Counted from the stretch's first letter, positions 7,528 through 15,329 are shown. The stretch is DNA of 22,659 nucleotides from Geoalkalibacter_A sp034189505 (GCA_034189505.1 JAXHUR010000054.1:1-22659), one strand, 5' to 3'. Numbers and translations are program-made. Notes: generated by a model not told the origin, from the sequence alone.

Positions 7528-7603
7528 ATATAAAAAGACAACAACGAAAAAAAACACAGTGGACTTTGCCACTCACGGAAAACCCTTAAAAAGGAGGCAC
7601 ATC

Positions 7604-7816
7604 ATGAAAGCGACCTTGTTGACCACATTGACCCTGATCGGTATTGCTTCTCCCGCCCTCGCCGCCGCCGGCGCACAAGAACATAGCGGACTGCTGGTCT
7701 GGGCCTTCATCGGATTTTTCGGCTTGATCGTAGTCGCCCAGCTGGTCCCGGCATTCCTGGTACTCCTCGGCGTCGCCAAAAGCTTCGGCCGTGAGCAACA
7801 GCACCAGATCAACTGA
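7604..7816 (+). CDS. Small secreted/membrane protein, 70 aa
   Basis: The ATG at 7604 follows a strong AAAAAGGAGG eight bases upstream; an in-frame ATG at 7511 would start inside the promoter and is rejected. Residues 1-20 form a typical signal peptide ending in SPALA-AAG. After a short polar stretch (GAQEHSG) comes a long hydrophobic segment, about residues 28-56, with a central Pro, and then a basic/polar tail ending in REQQHQIN. The mature peptide is therefore about 50 residues and anchored by one long or kinked helix. I do not recognise a named family and assign no function. The -24/-12 promoter in front indicates RpoN-dependent expression, and a hairpin with a T-run follows, so the gene is a single transcription unit. 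Confidence 0.8.
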   Translation: MKATLLTTLTLIGIASPALAAAGAQEHSGLLVWAFIGFFGLIVVAQLVPAFLVLLGVAKSFGREQQHQIN

Positions 7817-7846
7817 CCCGAACTGAAAAACTGAACCTGCCATCCC

Positions 7847-7887
7847 GGGCGAGGACACCTGCAAAGGATCTTCGCCCTTTGTTTTTT
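7847..7887 (+). terminator. Rho-independent terminator
   Basis: GGGCGA (7847-7852) pairs with TCGCCC (7872-7877), followed by TTTGTTTTTT. It ends the 70-aa gene transcript and lies just beyond the end of moeA coming from the other side. Confidence 0.65.
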
Positions 7888-7900
7888 CATTTACCGCAAG

Positions 7901-9124
7901 TCAAGAGTAAAGGCGCAGCATGGTCACCTCGTCGCGCAGGATCTGCAGATCCACTTCGGTACCAGCGGGCAGAAAAGTTGCCTCGCGGGGCAACACCGCC
8001 AGGCCGTTGGCGCATACCATGGTGCGCAGGATGCCGGTGTGCTGATCACCGGCGGTGGAGGCAGTGTAGCGGCCGTCCTCAATCGTGACCCGCACCCGGA
8101 TGAAGCTGACCTTGCCGGGTTTTTTCCTGGTATCCTCTTTCAGAACGCCCTTGACGAAGGGGCGCACCACCCGCTGATGTCCCATCATACGCAGCAGCCC
8201 CGGCCGCACGAACTGTTCAAAGGTGATCATGGTGGACACCGGATTGCCCGGCAGGGAAAAAACCGGGATCCGATCCTTGAGACTGAACGCCGTCGGCCCG
8301 CCCGGCTTGATGGCCACCTTCCAGAACATCTGCCGGGCACCCAGATCCGCCAACACATCGCGCACAAAATCACGGTCACCGGACGACACTCCGGCCGAAG
8401 TGATCAGGGCGTCGCAGTTCAGTCCCTCGGTCAATTTACGACGATGGTCCTCAGGCGTATCCAGGGCAATGCCCAGCATCACCGGTTCGCCGCCGCATTC
8501 TCTCACCGCCGCCGCCAGCGAAAAGGAATTGGAATTGATGATTTTCCCCTCCGCCGGCGGCTGCCCCAATTCGATAAGCTCGTCACCAGTGGAGAGAATG
8601 GCAACCCGCGGGCGGCGATGAACCGGAACCATCACCATCCCCATAGACGCCAGCATACTGATCTCGGGAGGTCGCAGCACAGTGGCGGCAGGAATAATGA
8701 CATCACCGGAAGAGACGTCTTCACCGTGAAAGCGGATATGCTGACGCAGAGCCACAGGAGCGGTGAGCCGAACGCTGTCACTGCTTTCCTCGGTCTCTTC
8801 AAAGGGGACCACGGCATCGCACTGCGGGGGGATGGGAGCGCCGGTCATGATCTTCACTGCGCACCCCGGCTCCACCGGCGGTTCGGGACGCCCGCCGGCC
8901 GGGATATAGCCGGAAATTCTGAGAGTGACACCTTCTTTGCAGTCGGCAGCCCGCACGGCAAAACCGTCCATGGCGGAATTGTCGCACAGCGGCATAGGCC
9001 AGGGCGCGATCACGTCTTCGCCCAGAACCCGCCCGCAGGAATCGAGCAGCGGTACCCGCTCCACACCGAGAGTGGGGACATTTTCCAGAATCAATGAGCG
9101 TGCATCTTCAAAGCAGATGCTCAT
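7901..9124 (-). CDS. moeA: Molybdopterin molybdenumtransferase MoeA
   Basis: The 407-residue length is typical of MoeA, which inserts molybdate or tungstate into adenylylated molybdopterin to make the mature cofactor. Family landmarks: the N-terminal PLCDNSAMDGFAVR motif around residues 45-58, the KIMTGAPIPPQCDAVVPFEE segment, the STGDEL motif, the central SAGVSSGDRDFV loop, and KPGGPTAF followed by FSLPGNPVSTM. The C-terminal beta domain is complete. The ATG at 9124 overlaps the stop of the tungstate transporter ATPase gene in an ATGA, so the two are translationally coupled. Sitting as the last gene of a tungstate uptake operon, it may be a tungsten-dedicated MoeA paralogue; that specificity is inference from context. 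Confidence 0.95.
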   Translation of the reverse strand: MSICFEDARSLILENVPTLGVERVPLLDSCGRVLGEDVIAPWPMPLCDNSAMDGFAVRAADCKEGVTLRISGYIPAGGRPEPPVEPGCAVKIMTGAPIPPQCDAVVPFEETEESSDSVRLTAPVALRQHIRFHGEDVSSGDVIIPAATVLRPPEISMLASMGMVMVPVHRRPRVAILSTGDELIELGQPPAEGKIINSNSFSLAAAVRECGGEPVMLGIALDTPEDHRRKLTEGLNCDALITSAGVSSGDRDFVRDVLADLGARQMFWKVAIKPGGPTAFSLKDRIPVFSLPGNPVSTMITFEQFVRPGLLRMMGHQRVVRPFVKGVLKEDTRKKPGKVSFIRVRVTIEDGRYTASTAGDQHTGILRTMVCANGLAVLPREATFLPAGTEVDLQILRDEVTMLRLYS

Positions 9125-9819
9125 AAAACATTCTCCATAGGGCGATATTCAGAAGACGAGGTCTCGACAGCCTGCGTCAGCCTGCCGTTTTCAAGCCGAG
9201 AAACTTCGCCGTTCAGTCGGCGGGCCTGATCCCCATCGTGAGTGGACATGATAACCGCCACCCCCGCTTCGGTCAGCGCGGCCAGATTGGTTTCAAAAAG
9301 CGAAAGGGAATCATCGTCAAGACCCGCAGTCGGTTCATCCAGCAGCAGAACTTTGGGCCGGATGACCAGGGCGCGGGCCAGGGCCACACGCCGGCTCTCT
9401 CCGCCGGAGAGCGCACGGGCACGGCGGTTTTCAAATCCCTCCAGGCCGACGGAGTGCAGCGCCTTGAGAATACGGCGGCGCTGCAGGTCGCCATTGATAT
9501 CACGCAGTCGCAGACCGAACGCAAGGTTGTTGTAAACAGTGTTGTCAAAAAGAAAGGGAGATTGCTCAACCAGAGTAATCTGCCGGCGGTATTTATGACG
9601 TCCCGCCGCGCCCTTGATAGAGTTTCCGTTGAAGCGGATCTCACCCTTATCGGGGGGCAGCAACAGCGCAAGAAGCTGCAGCAACGTGCTCTTACCGGCT
9701 CCGTTGGCCCCTGCCAGAAAATACATCCGGCCGGCCGCGAAATCCATTCGCTCGACACTGAGATTGAACTGGTTGCCACGCCGGTACTCGAGATTATGTA
9801 TGGATAATATTGGATTCAT
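9121..9819 (-). CDS. tupC: Tungstate ABC transporter, ATP-binding protein TupC
   Basis: A 232-residue ABC ATPase with Walker A GANGAGKST near residues 37-45, Q-loop in TLVEQSPFLF, signature LSGGESRRVALARAL, Walker B VLLLDEPTAGLD and H-loop His in MSTHD. All the residues needed for ATP hydrolysis are present. It would energise import through the TupB permease. The gene begins four bases after the tupB stop and ends overlapping the moeA start. The tungstate assignment rests on the neighbouring TupA and TupB proteins rather than on the ATPase itself. The 'LSGGE' signature with Glu instead of Gln is seen in many ABC proteins and should not impair function. Confidence 0.9.
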   Translation of the reverse strand: MNPILSIHNLEYRRGNQFNLSVERMDFAAGRMYFLAGANGAGKSTLLQLLALLLPPDKGEIRFNGNSIKGAAGRHKYRRQITLVEQSPFLFDNTVYNNLAFGLRLRDINGDLQRRRILKALHSVGLEGFENRRARALSGGESRRVALARALVIRPKVLLLDEPTAGLDDDSLSLFETNLAALTEAGVAVIMSTHDGDQARRLNGEVSRLENGRLTQAVETSSSEYRPMENVL

Positions 9820-9823
9820 AGGC

Positions 9824-10510
9824 CTAATGCTGTTGAAGCAGGTTGAGAAAGAGATTGACCATCAGCGCCACGGCGATCAGGACGATTCCCAACGCCAGAC
9901 CGAAAGCGAATTCACCCTTGCTGGTTTCAAGGGCGATGGCAGTTGTCATGGTCCGGGTATAGCCGCGGATGTTGCCGCCGAGCATCATGGCGACGCCGAC
10001 CTCTGCGATTACCCGGCCGAACCCGGCGACAACCGCCGCAATGATGCCGAAGCGGATCTCGAGCAGAAGCTGCCAGACCGCGCGCGTGCGCCCCGCTCCG
10101 AGAGTGAGAGCCGTCGGCATGATGCGCGGATCGGCACCGGTAACCGCCGCCACGGTGTAATTGGCGACGATGGGCGTGGCAAGGACCAACTGTCCGGCAA
10201 TCAGAGCCATCGGCGTAAATAAAAGTCCGAGGCTTCCCAATGGCCCCTGGCGACTGAAGAAACCAAACAGAACCAGGCCAACGACGACAGTGGGAAGAGC
10301 CATCATCGTGTTGAGCCCGGTCAATATTGCCCTGCGACCGGGAAAACGCCCCAACCCGATGCCGACCCCCGCCGGTATCGCAACCACGGCCGCAAAAATG
10401 GTGGCCGTCACCGATGTGTAGAGAGAGGTCCACACCGCGTGCACCACATCCGGGTCGGCGGCAAAAACCAGCCCCAGAGCCGAGAGCAACGACTCGATCA
10501 GAAAATCCAA
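9824..10510 (-). CDS. tupB: Tungstate ABC transporter, permease TupB
   Basis: A 228-residue inner-membrane permease with about five hydrophobic segments and a periplasmic N-terminus. The cytoplasmic coupling loop near residues 160-180 contains GRVIAEVGVAMMLGGNI, the pattern typical of the tungstate/WtpB-like permeases. It would form the channel dimer for TupC. The start is TTG at 10510, giving MDFLIESLLSALGLVF; no internal Met gives a sensible start, and the ribosome site is poor, consistent with coupling to the tupA gene whose stop lies 16 bases upstream. Confidence 0.9.
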   Translation of the reverse strand: MDFLIESLLSALGLVFAADPDVVHAVWTSLYTSVTATIFAAVVAIPAGVGIGLGRFPGRRAILTGLNTMMALPTVVVGLVLFGFFSRQGPLGSLGLLFTPMALIAGQLVLATPIVANYTVAAVTGADPRIMPTALTLGAGRTRAVWQLLLEIRFGIIAAVVAGFGRVIAEVGVAMMLGGNIRGYTRTMTTAIALETSKGEFAFGLALGIVLIAVALMVNLFLNLLQQH

Positions 10511-10526
10511 GGCGATCTCGCAAGGC

Positions 10527-11348
10527 TTAGCGTGAGAGATTCATGGGAAAGAAGACCTGCTCCCCGTCGATTTTGAAATCATCGATGATCTCCTGTCCGG
10601 CGGGACCGGTGATGAATTCAACGAATTTCATGGCCAGGTCATATTTCACATGAGGGTGCTTTTGCGGATTGACAGCAATCACGCCATAGGGATTGAAAAG
10701 CCCATCATCGCCCTCAAAAACGATCTCAAGATCGGTCTTCTCCTTTTTGAATGCAATATAGGTTCCGCGATCGGCCAGCGTATATCCGTCCTTCTGGGTC
10801 GCCATGACGATCACTTCTCCCATCCCGCGCCCGGATTCGATATACCACTGCCCCTCCGGGGAAATATCGGCCTGCTCCCACAACTGCTTTTCTTTCTGGT
10901 GGGTTCCAGACTCATCGCCACGGGAAACAAAGGGAGACTGGGCATCTGCAATGACGGCCAGCGCCTCCGCAGCGGAGAAGGCCTGGGCGGCGTCGGCCGG
11001 GTCGTCCACCGGCCCGAGAATGACAAAATCGTTATACATGACATCATGCCTGTTCACACCGTAACCGGCCGCCACAAAGGCATCTTCCAGGGCGCGCGCA
11101 TGGACCAGAACAATGTCGACATCGCCGGATTCAGCGATTTTAAGCGCCTTGCCGGTGCCAACCGCAATCACGGCAACCTGACAGTCATAAAGTTCTTCAA
11201 AAGGGGGCAGAAGCTGATCGAGCAGACCGGAATTTTCGGTGGAGGTCGTGGTCGCCATGCGCAGCCGTTCCGCCGCCGAAACCGGCTGAACAACCACAAG
11301 AACGTAAAACAGAACCAGCGCAACTTTGAGAACGGGTGTTTTTTTCAT
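10527..11348 (-). CDS. tupA: Tungstate-binding periplasmic protein TupA
   Basis: A 273-residue substrate-binding protein. Residues 1-26 are a signal peptide ending in PVSAA. The mature protein opens with the family hallmark TTTSTENSGLL at 33-43, which in TupA contributes oxyanion contacts. Further landmarks are DIVLVHARALEDAFV, VMYNDFVILGP and SRGDESGTHQKEKQLW. These distinguish TupA from molybdate-binding ModA. It captures tungstate in the periplasm and delivers it to TupBC. I chose ATG 11348, with AAAGG seven bases upstream, over the longer open frame reaching 11501, because that extension overlaps the riboswitch and would bury the signal peptide. Confidence 0.93.
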   Translation of the reverse strand: MKKTPVLKVALVLFYVLVVVQPVSAAERLRMATTTSTENSGLLDQLLPPFEELYDCQVAVIAVGTGKALKIAESGDVDIVLVHARALEDAFVAAGYGVNRHDVMYNDFVILGPVDDPADAAQAFSAAEALAVIADAQSPFVSRGDESGTHQKEKQLWEQADISPEGQWYIESGRGMGEVIVMATQKDGYTLADRGTYIAFKKEKTDLEIVFEGDDGLFNPYGVIAVNPQKHPHVKYDLAMKFVEFITGPAGQEIIDDFKIDGEQVFFPMNLSR

Positions 11349-11355
11349 GGAGAGA

Positions 11356-11388
11356 CCTTTCGGAAGGATATAAAATTCAAGGCCTTCC
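11356..11388 (-). promoter_or_regulatory. Hairpin abutting the tupA ribosome site
   Basis: GGAAGG (11388-11383 on the minus strand) can pair with CCTTCC (11367-11362), immediately before the AAAGG Shine-Dalgarno (11360-11356) of tupA. It may be part of the riboswitch expression platform. Pairing was judged by eye. Confidence 0.35.
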
Positions 11389-11435
11389 CGGAATGGAACG
11401 GCCCTGTTCAATCCGCCCGCAGTGCGAGCCGAGTT

Positions 11436-11536
11436 CCGAGGTCTCCTTTCCAAGCCGGGAGGCACAACCGTTTCCAGCTGTACCCATTGGCCGCACGCCA
11501 TGGGATATTCCCGTCAGGCGTGACGGCTCGGAGAAC
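11436..11536 (-). ncRNA. Moco/Tuco-type riboswitch upstream of tupA
   Basis: The minus-strand leader of tupA has the conserved features I associate with the Moco RNA motif. CTCC (11533-11530) closes with GGAG (11446-11443), and AGCC next to it pairs with GGCT. Inside are GCGGCCAATGGGT, CTGGAAACGG and GCCTCCCGGCTTGGAAAGGAG-type segments. Moco RNAs control cofactor synthesis and transport genes, and the Tuco variant is linked to tungsten. A likely switch is visible: CGAGCCG in the aptamer 5' strand (11530-11524) is fully complementary to CGGCTCG just downstream (11431-11425), so forming that helix would break the aptamer. Whether the P3 stem that separates Moco from Tuco is present was not resolved. 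Confidence 0.7.
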
Positions 11537-11673
11537 AATAAATTGTACGGTATACTAGCAAATTCTGTGCGCAAAACCTATCTATCTGTAATAAATAGAT
11601 TTTTCACAACAAGGGGCTCCTTGCCCTCAGTAAAGTGAAACGGATTGGCCCACCTGGGCGTGTCGTTTTTGAG

Positions 11674-12507
11674 TCATTTTGTCTCACCCTTCAAACGAAT
11701 CCCATCGCGCGCCAGTTCAACACGCCCCTCCTTGTACAATCCGCCCACCGCTTTTTTGAAGACCTTCTTGCTCATTCCCAGTGTCTGGAAAATCTCCTGC
11801 GGCGAACTCTGGTCATGCAGCGGCAGAAAGCCTTCCGGCTGCAGCGCTTCGAGAATCCTGTCCCGCGCATCCACCACGCCCGCAGCCCCGCTGCGGCGCA
11901 GGGTCACATCGACTTTGCCGTCGTCACGAATATTCTGCACAAAAGCTTTAAAGCGCTGCCCCCGCTTCATGCCGGGGCGCACCTCGTCACGGTACAACAA
12001 GCCCGGATAGAGATCGTTGATGATGACCTTCACGCCGAGATCGGTGAAATCCCACAGCAGCACCTCCACCTCGTCGTTGATCTTCAGATCTCCCGGCGGC
12101 TCTGCCAGGCATTTTTCAACGCGAGCGGTCGCCACGACCCGGCTGCGGTCGTCAAGGCAGACCTTGACCAGGTAGCGGTGCCCCTTGCGCATGCGCTCAG
12201 GCTGCTCGCTGTAGGGCACGAGCAGCTCCTTGTCCAGCCCCCAATCGAGAAAGGCGCCGTGTTTCGTAACGTCGCTGACCTGGAGCTGGGCGAATTCACC
12301 CACCTGAGCTTTGGGGTGTTTGAGGGTCGCTACCGGCAGCCCCGCCGTATTGATGAAAACAAAAACAGCCAGCTCGTCCCCCGGCGCGGCACTGCCGGGC
12401 ACTTCGCGGGCAGGCAGCAGAATGCGCAGATGCTCATCCTCAAACCAGGCGCCTTCCTCGTCGATCGCCGTGATTTTAAGTTTATTGATACAACCGATCT
12501 GGATCAT
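11674..12507 (-). CDS. cvfB: S1-domain RNA-binding protein, CvfB/YitL family
   Basis: A 277-residue protein with tandem S1-like OB folds and a C-terminal winged helix, the CvfB arrangement. Visible features: MIQIGCINKLKITAIDEEGA (first S1-like repeat), VGEFAQLQVSDVTKHGAFLDWG near 80-100 (the clearest S1 pattern), a third repeat with GQRFKAFVQNIRDDGKVDVTLR, and the C-terminal ALGMSKKVFKKAVGGLYKEG-like segment (here TLGMSKK) around 245-265. CvfB proteins bind RNA and affect virulence or stress genes in Firmicutes; the exact role is unknown. ATG 12507 has GGAGAG directly upstream and is preferred to an in-frame TTG at 12522. It follows greB by 70 bases on the same strand, possibly one unit. Confidence 0.85.
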   Translation of the reverse strand: MIQIGCINKLKITAIDEEGAWFEDEHLRILLPAREVPGSAAPGDELAVFVFINTAGLPVATLKHPKAQVGEFAQLQVSDVTKHGAFLDWGLDKELLVPYSEQPERMRKGHRYLVKVCLDDRSRVVATARVEKCLAEPPGDLKINDEVEVLLWDFTDLGVKVIINDLYPGLLYRDEVRPGMKRGQRFKAFVQNIRDDGKVDVTLRRSGAAGVVDARDRILEALQPEGFLPLHDQSSPQEIFQTLGMSKKVFKKAVGGLYKEGRVELARDGIRLKGETK

Positions 12508-12577
12508 GATCTCTCCAAACAAAGTTTAATGTCACGGTTCAACATGGGGAAGGAAGAGGCAGATGGAACGCTCAACC

Positions 12578-13075
12578 TCAGTCCAGCGGCAGATACTCGA
12601 CCTTGACGATTTCCAGCTCCTCGCGACCGCCGGGGGTCACAACGGTGACTTCATCCCCTTCCCGCGCATTGAGCAGCGCGCGCCCGACCGGCGAAAACCA
12701 GCTGATCCGCCAGCGCGAAGCGTCCATTTCATCGCCGCCCACCAGGCTCAGCACCCGCTCCACGCCGTCGGCGTTTTCCACCGTCACCGTCGCTCCGAAC
12801 AGAACCCGGTCACCGGCACGCTCCTTCTGGTCGAGAGGGTCGACGATGTCCGCCGCATCCAGCTGCTTGGTGAGAAAGCGGATTCTGCGATCGATCTCCC
12901 GCAGGCGTCTTTTGCCGTACTGATAATCCGCGTTCTCGGAACGGTCGCCGTTGGAAGCCGCCCAGGCCACCGTATCCACCATGGCTGGGCGCTCCTTGTA
13001 GAGCAGTTCCTTAAGTTCTGTCCGCATACGCGCGGCGCAGCAAGGCGTCATGTAATTTTTGCGGGGCTGGCTCAT
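12578..13075 (-). CDS. greB: Transcription elongation factor GreB
   Basis: A 165-residue Gre factor that enters the RNA polymerase secondary channel and stimulates cleavage of backtracked RNA. The N-terminal coiled coil carries the GreB pattern GDRSENADYQYGKRRLREID, including the acidic tip residues needed for cleavage. The C-terminal FKBP-like domain has ISWFSPVGRALLNAREGDEV, as in the family. The start chosen is ATG 13075 (MSQPRKNYMTP), which puts KNYxTP at the usual distance from the N-terminus; AGGTGG lies about nine bases upstream. An in-frame TTG at 13096 is less likely. The gene is complete. Confidence 0.92.
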   Translation of the reverse strand: MSQPRKNYMTPCCAARMRTELKELLYKERPAMVDTVAWAASNGDRSENADYQYGKRRLREIDRRIRFLTKQLDAADIVDPLDQKERAGDRVLFGATVTVENADGVERVLSLVGGDEMDASRWRISWFSPVGRALLNAREGDEVTVVTPGGREELEIVKVEYLPLD

Positions 13076-13125
13076 ATCCTTTGACCACCTGTTCAAATTT
13101 CGCAGTCCTGACAGTCGTCGGGAAA

Positions 13126-13356
13126 CTATTTTCCGCCAGGTTCAGCGAGCAATAACCGATTTTGGGGTGTAATGTCACCCGGAATCGTCTGTGTATGGAC
13201 AAAATACCCGGCACGGCGCACCCGTCCAACTCGCATCACATCTACGGCGAGAGGACCGTCGAGCCAGCCCTGCCGTCCGCCCGGGTCACTGCTTTTGAGA
13301 ACCGCTGAAGCGATCTGCGAATTGAGTGTCAGGCGATTGCGAGAGGCGCGATTCAT
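13126..13356 (-). CDS. Hypothetical 76-aa protein downstream of the methyltransferase
   Basis: The ATG at 13356 lies ten bases after the methyltransferase stop on the same strand, as in a coupled gene pair. AGG sits about ten bases upstream, a modest site. The 76-residue product starts MNRASRNRLTLNSQIASAVL and includes WLDGPLAVDVMRVGRVRRAG; it is basic, has no membrane segment and ends LLLAEPGGK. Third codon positions are GC-rich, as in real genes here. I do not recognise a family. It may be a spurious frame, although its placement argues for a gene. Confidence 0.45.
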   Translation of the reverse strand: MNRASRNRLTLNSQIASAVLKSSDPGGRQGWLDGPLAVDVMRVGRVRRAGYFVHTQTIPGDITPQNRLLLAEPGGK

Positions 13357-13366
13357 GCTTGACAGC

Positions 13367-14206
13367 CTACAGCCGGCGGCAGACAAGCACAAGTCGATTA
13401 CGGGGGCGCACCATGGTGGACAACCCGGCTCTGTCTTCATAGCCGTACTTTAAACTGACGACATCAAAACCCGTGTTCCGGGCAAGCTGTGCAAGTTGAC
13501 CGGGTCGGAAAATCTGCTTGTGTCCGAAGGGCGCCGCGGAATAAAAAGAATTCAGATACAAAGAGACTTTCCCGCCGGTGAGACGATAGAGCCGCTCGCT
13601 GAAGCGATACGATACGGCTTCACGGGACGGCGTATCGATAAATAGCATCCCTCCGGGTTTCAGGACGCGCTGCACCGCTTCCATGGTCTCCACCGGATAG
13701 TTGACGTGCTCGACAACATCCCACAGGGTCGCCACATCAAAACGGCCGGCATTTTCCTCCTGCCGGCCGAACTGCTCGATCGTATGCGGGAATAGATCCA
13801 GACCGAACTTCAGGCGGGCGAACTCGCGGCGCATGCGGCTCGGCTCCAGGCCGTGGACAACCGCCCCCTCCCCGGCAAGAAGCACCACGAACTGCCCCAC
13901 TCCCGCTCCAATATCGAGGCAGGAAGCCCCCTCCAGGCCAACATGCCTTTTTATCAGCTCAAGACGCAGCGCCGGCAGCGGATCGAACCCGCGTAGCCGC
14001 TCCTCCATATAAGCCCTTGAGGTTTCATCCAGAGGCGTGCCCATATCGGGAGAAGAATTACCGGCCGGCAGGTCGAGAAAAGCGATAGCATGGAAATCAC
14101 AAGCCGTACAGCGATATATAATTTTCCCGCCGTCGAGGCGGTAAAGCGGCTCCGCTGCAGTTTCTCCGCAGAATTTGCATCGCTTGAAATCATAATTGAG
14201 CGACAT
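13367..14206 (-). CDS. Class I SAM-dependent methyltransferase with N-terminal zinc ribbon
   Basis: A 279-residue protein. The N-terminus has two CxxC knuckles, Cys10/Cys13 and Cys33/Cys36, the zinc-ribbon arrangement found in front of some Methyltransf_23-type enzymes. A Rossmann core follows: motif I ASCLDIGAGVGQFVVLL near residues 94-110, an acidic strand end in VHGLEPS, then DVATLWDVVEHV and LKPGGMLFIDTPS. The His/Phe-rich FGHKQIFRPGQL segment near 220 is typical of this group, often involved in sugar or small-molecule methylation in surface polysaccharide pathways. The acceptor substrate is unknown. ATG 14206 has GAGGA about eight bases upstream. It is divergent from the dehydrogenase gene. 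Confidence 0.85.
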   Translation of the reverse strand: MSLNYDFKRCKFCGETAAEPLYRLDGGKIIYRCTACDFHAIAFLDLPAGNSSPDMGTPLDETSRAYMEERLRGFDPLPALRLELIKRHVGLEGASCLDIGAGVGQFVVLLAGEGAVVHGLEPSRMRREFARLKFGLDLFPHTIEQFGRQEENAGRFDVATLWDVVEHVNYPVETMEAVQRVLKPGGMLFIDTPSREAVSYRFSERLYRLTGGKVSLYLNSFYSAAPFGHKQIFRPGQLAQLARNTGFDVVSLKYGYEDRAGLSTMVRPRNRLVLVCRRL

Positions 14207-14462
14207 CGACTATTCCTCACGGACCTGTATAAATATCGGGAAAGGGCGATTATATGACATTTGCGGGTCGATTTGGTTAAAAATGTCTCTACGGCCCCCC
14301 AAACATTTTGAAGATTCGGGCCTGTCGTCATCGAAGATCAAAAGGGCCTTTCCACAAATTATAAGTAGCGCACAATTCACGTTTTGCTATAGTTGGAGTT
14401 CATGTATTCAATCGGAGCTTTTCGGCAACCGTCGTATATTGACAGCAACCCCGGAGGTGAAA

Positions 14463-15329
14463 ATGGTAAAAGAAATCGGCTTTATGGGATTGGGAACTGT
14501 GGGCCGCCACATGGCGATAAACCTGTTGAAGGGCAATTACAACCTGACCGTCTATGACCGGCAGCCCGATGCCGTTGCAGACCTGGTCCGCCTGGGCGCC
14601 AAAGAGGCACAAACACTCCATGATGTGGCGAGCAACAAGGATATGGTCATCATCATCCTTCCCGAACGCCAGGAAACAGAGGAAATGCTCTCGGGCGACC
14701 GGGCTTTTCTCGATGCCCTCGAGCCCGGAACGATTCTGGTCGACATGGGCACTCACAGCCTCGAGGTGACCCTGGAACTCGACAAGGCCGCCAAAGAGCG
14801 CAAGGCTCTCTTCCTTGAGGCGCCGGTATGGGGGACCAAGGAACATGCCGCCAACGGGCTCCTGACCATTCTCGCCGGGGGGGACGAAACGCTGCTGGGC
14901 CGCTGCCACGAGCCGTTCTCTCTACTGGGGCTTCACATCATTCACGTCGGCGATGTGGGCGATGCCACCCGCATGAAGTTTGTCGCCAATGTCGTGCAGG
15001 CCGAGTTGATGCAGGCCCTGGCCGAAGGGCTGACCCTGGGTGAAAAGCTCGGCTTCAGCCCCGAAAAAATCATTGAAGTCCTCGATTCGGGCGGCGCGGC
15101 CTCGCCACTTTTCAACGCCAAGGCACGCTCCATCGCACGCGGCAACTTCTCCCGCAATCTTGCTCTCAAATATGTCTATGAAGGTCTTCAACTTGCTCGG
15201 GAAGCCGGAGAGAAAGAGGGGCTGAAGCTTCCAGCGGCGGACGCGGTCAGCCAGATCTATTCACAGGCCCTTGAGCAGGGCCTGGGTGAGGAAGATTTCT
15301 CGGCGGTCATCAAGGTACTGCGAAAATAA
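14463..15329 (+). CDS. NAD(P)-dependent beta-hydroxyacid dehydrogenase
   Basis: A 288-residue member of the 3-hydroxyisobutyrate dehydrogenase/glyoxylate-succinic semialdehyde reductase family. It opens with a Rossmann fingerprint FMGLGTVGRHMA (GxGxxG at 9-14). The substrate-binding motif, normally DAPVSGG, is EAPVWGTKEHA here, a noticeable departure with Trp and Thr. The catalytic Lys is Lys172 in MKFVANVVQ. The all-helical C-terminal domain is complete. The substrate may differ from the canonical ones because of the altered motif. ATG 14463 follows GGAGGTG closely; the frame is open back to 14196, but that part has no family similarity. The transcript ends at a strong hairpin. Confidence 0.88.
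   Translation: MVKEIGFMGLGTVGRHMAINLLKGNYNLTVYDRQPDAVADLVRLGAKEAQTLHDVASNKDMVIIILPERQETEEMLSGDRAFLDALEPGTILVDMGTHSLEVTLELDKAAKERKALFLEAPVWGTKEHAANGLLTILAGGDETLLGRCHEPFSLLGLHIIHVGDVGDATRMKFVANVVQAELMQALAEGLTLGEKLGFSPEKIIEVLDSGGAASPLFNAKARSIARGNFSRNLALKYVYEGLQLAREAGEKEGLKLPAADAVSQIYSQALEQGLGEEDFSAVIKVLRK

Noticed and set aside
7511..7603. Upstream start (ATG 7511 region) for the 70-aa protein
   Set aside because: It would begin inside the sigma-54 promoter, before the transcript starts, and would mask the signal peptide.
8039..9097. 352-codon plus-strand open frame
   Set aside because: Antisense shadow of moeA, which has a clear family match; His/Arg-rich translation and no ribosome site.
11349..11501. 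Longer N-terminus for TupA
   Set aside because: It would translate through the riboswitch and displace the signal peptide; ATG 11348 has a good ribosome site.
11635..12606. 323-codon plus-strand open frame
   Set aside because: Antisense to the CvfB-type gene; no recognisable domains.
14207..14462. Promoters in the divergent methyltransferase/dehydrogenase gap
   Set aside because: A TATAGT near 14392 is present, but no matching -35 box at suitable spacing was found, so none is called; nothing else is seen in the gap.
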